7,853 nt of DNA from a bacterium. GTDB taxonomy: Bacteria > Desulfobacterota_D > UBA1144. Below, piece after piece: positions 7,774 to 7,853 of the stretch (positions are counted from its first letter, which is position 1; every line of letters begins with the position of its first letter). The DNA lies in contig NZXA02000007.1 in the NCBI GenBank assembly GCA_002697665.2, forward strand, positions 1-7,853, given 5' to 3'. The translations under genes and the position numbers were made by a program. The notes under the pieces are model-generated. The model was not told the origin of the DNA. It saw nothing but the letters and a program-made list of their open reading frames with translations, and made no database searches.

Positions 7774-7853
7774 ATGGAAAATAAAATTAAAATTATAATA
7801 ATATTTATCATTTTATTAACGGGCGCCTATTTTGGTTATTCTTATTATACAGA
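7774..7853 (+). CDS. N-terminus of an unidentified membrane-anchored or exported protein, partial
   Basis: From the ATG at 7774 the plus strand reads open for 26 codons to the window edge. The product starts with a short polar stretch (MENKIK) followed by a hydrophobic segment of about 14-20 residues (IIIIFIILLTGAYFGY), which looks like a single N-terminal transmembrane anchor or uncleaved signal; no clear signal-peptidase site is seen. The family cannot be determined. Single-pass anchors of this kind occur in MltG (often near fabF in proteobacteria), in membrane-fusion proteins and in many others. The same frame is open back to an ATG at 7747 with a weak GAG element 5 nt upstream, which would add nine residues; the start is therefore uncertain. 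The gene is divergent from the ABC ATPase gene. Confidence 0.6.
   Translation, partial: MENKIKIIIIFIILLTGAYFGYSYYT

Noticed and set aside
7774..7853. Calling the right-edge gene mltG from its position near a fab cluster
   Set aside because: Only 26 residues are visible, all anchor-like, and mltG normally follows fabF on the same strand. The evidence is too thin for a name.

Overview
This window is AT-rich bacterial chromosome, densely packed. It contains no RNA genes, CRISPR arrays, insertion sequences or long intergenic stretches; the widest gap between genes is 76 bp. The genes match bacterial housekeeping families. Small gaps, AT bias and lysine/asparagine/isoleucine-rich proteins suggest a streamlined, probably free-living aquatic proteobacterium. 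The acyl carrier protein (ending in a DAEKI-type segment rather than the AETI type of alphaproteobacteria) and the placement of rpmF ahead of the fab genes lean towards a gammaproteobacterium such as the SAR86 type. That assignment is an inference and not secure.

Region 1 (1-6201, all minus strand) is one apparent operon, read from right to left: rpmF (ribosomal protein bL32) - fabD - fabG - acpP - fabF - rpiB - acnA. A good sigma70-type promoter (TTGTAA, 16 bp, TATAAT) lies directly before rpmF. The fab genes supply the core of type II fatty acid synthesis: FabD loads malonate onto ACP, FabF condenses it with the growing chain, FabG makes the first reduction, and AcpP carries the intermediates. 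Junctions are extremely tight: two TAAATG junctions with no spacer, one 1-nt junction, and an 11-nt gap holding an excellent Shine-Dalgarno sequence for acpP. rpiB (pentose phosphate pathway) and acnA (TCA cycle) follow fabF, where pabC/mltG often sit in related bacteria. plsX and fabH, which usually separate rpmF from fabD, are absent here. acnA runs off the left edge, with 785 codons present and roughly 100 missing.

Region 2 (6278-7729, minus strand) is one gene encoding a tandem two-domain ABC ATPase of the peptide/nickel (Dpp/Opp, YejF/GsiA) type. It has no permease or binding-protein gene beside it in the window and is visibly more AT-rich than the fab genes.

Region 3 (7730-7853) is a very short divergent intergenic region followed by the start of a plus-strand gene whose N-terminus is a single hydrophobic segment; it runs off the right edge and cannot be identified.

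I found no previously undescribed system. The most unusual points are the condensed gene order of the fab cluster, its dependence on translational coupling, the forced TTG start of fabD, and the isolated fused ABC ATPase.
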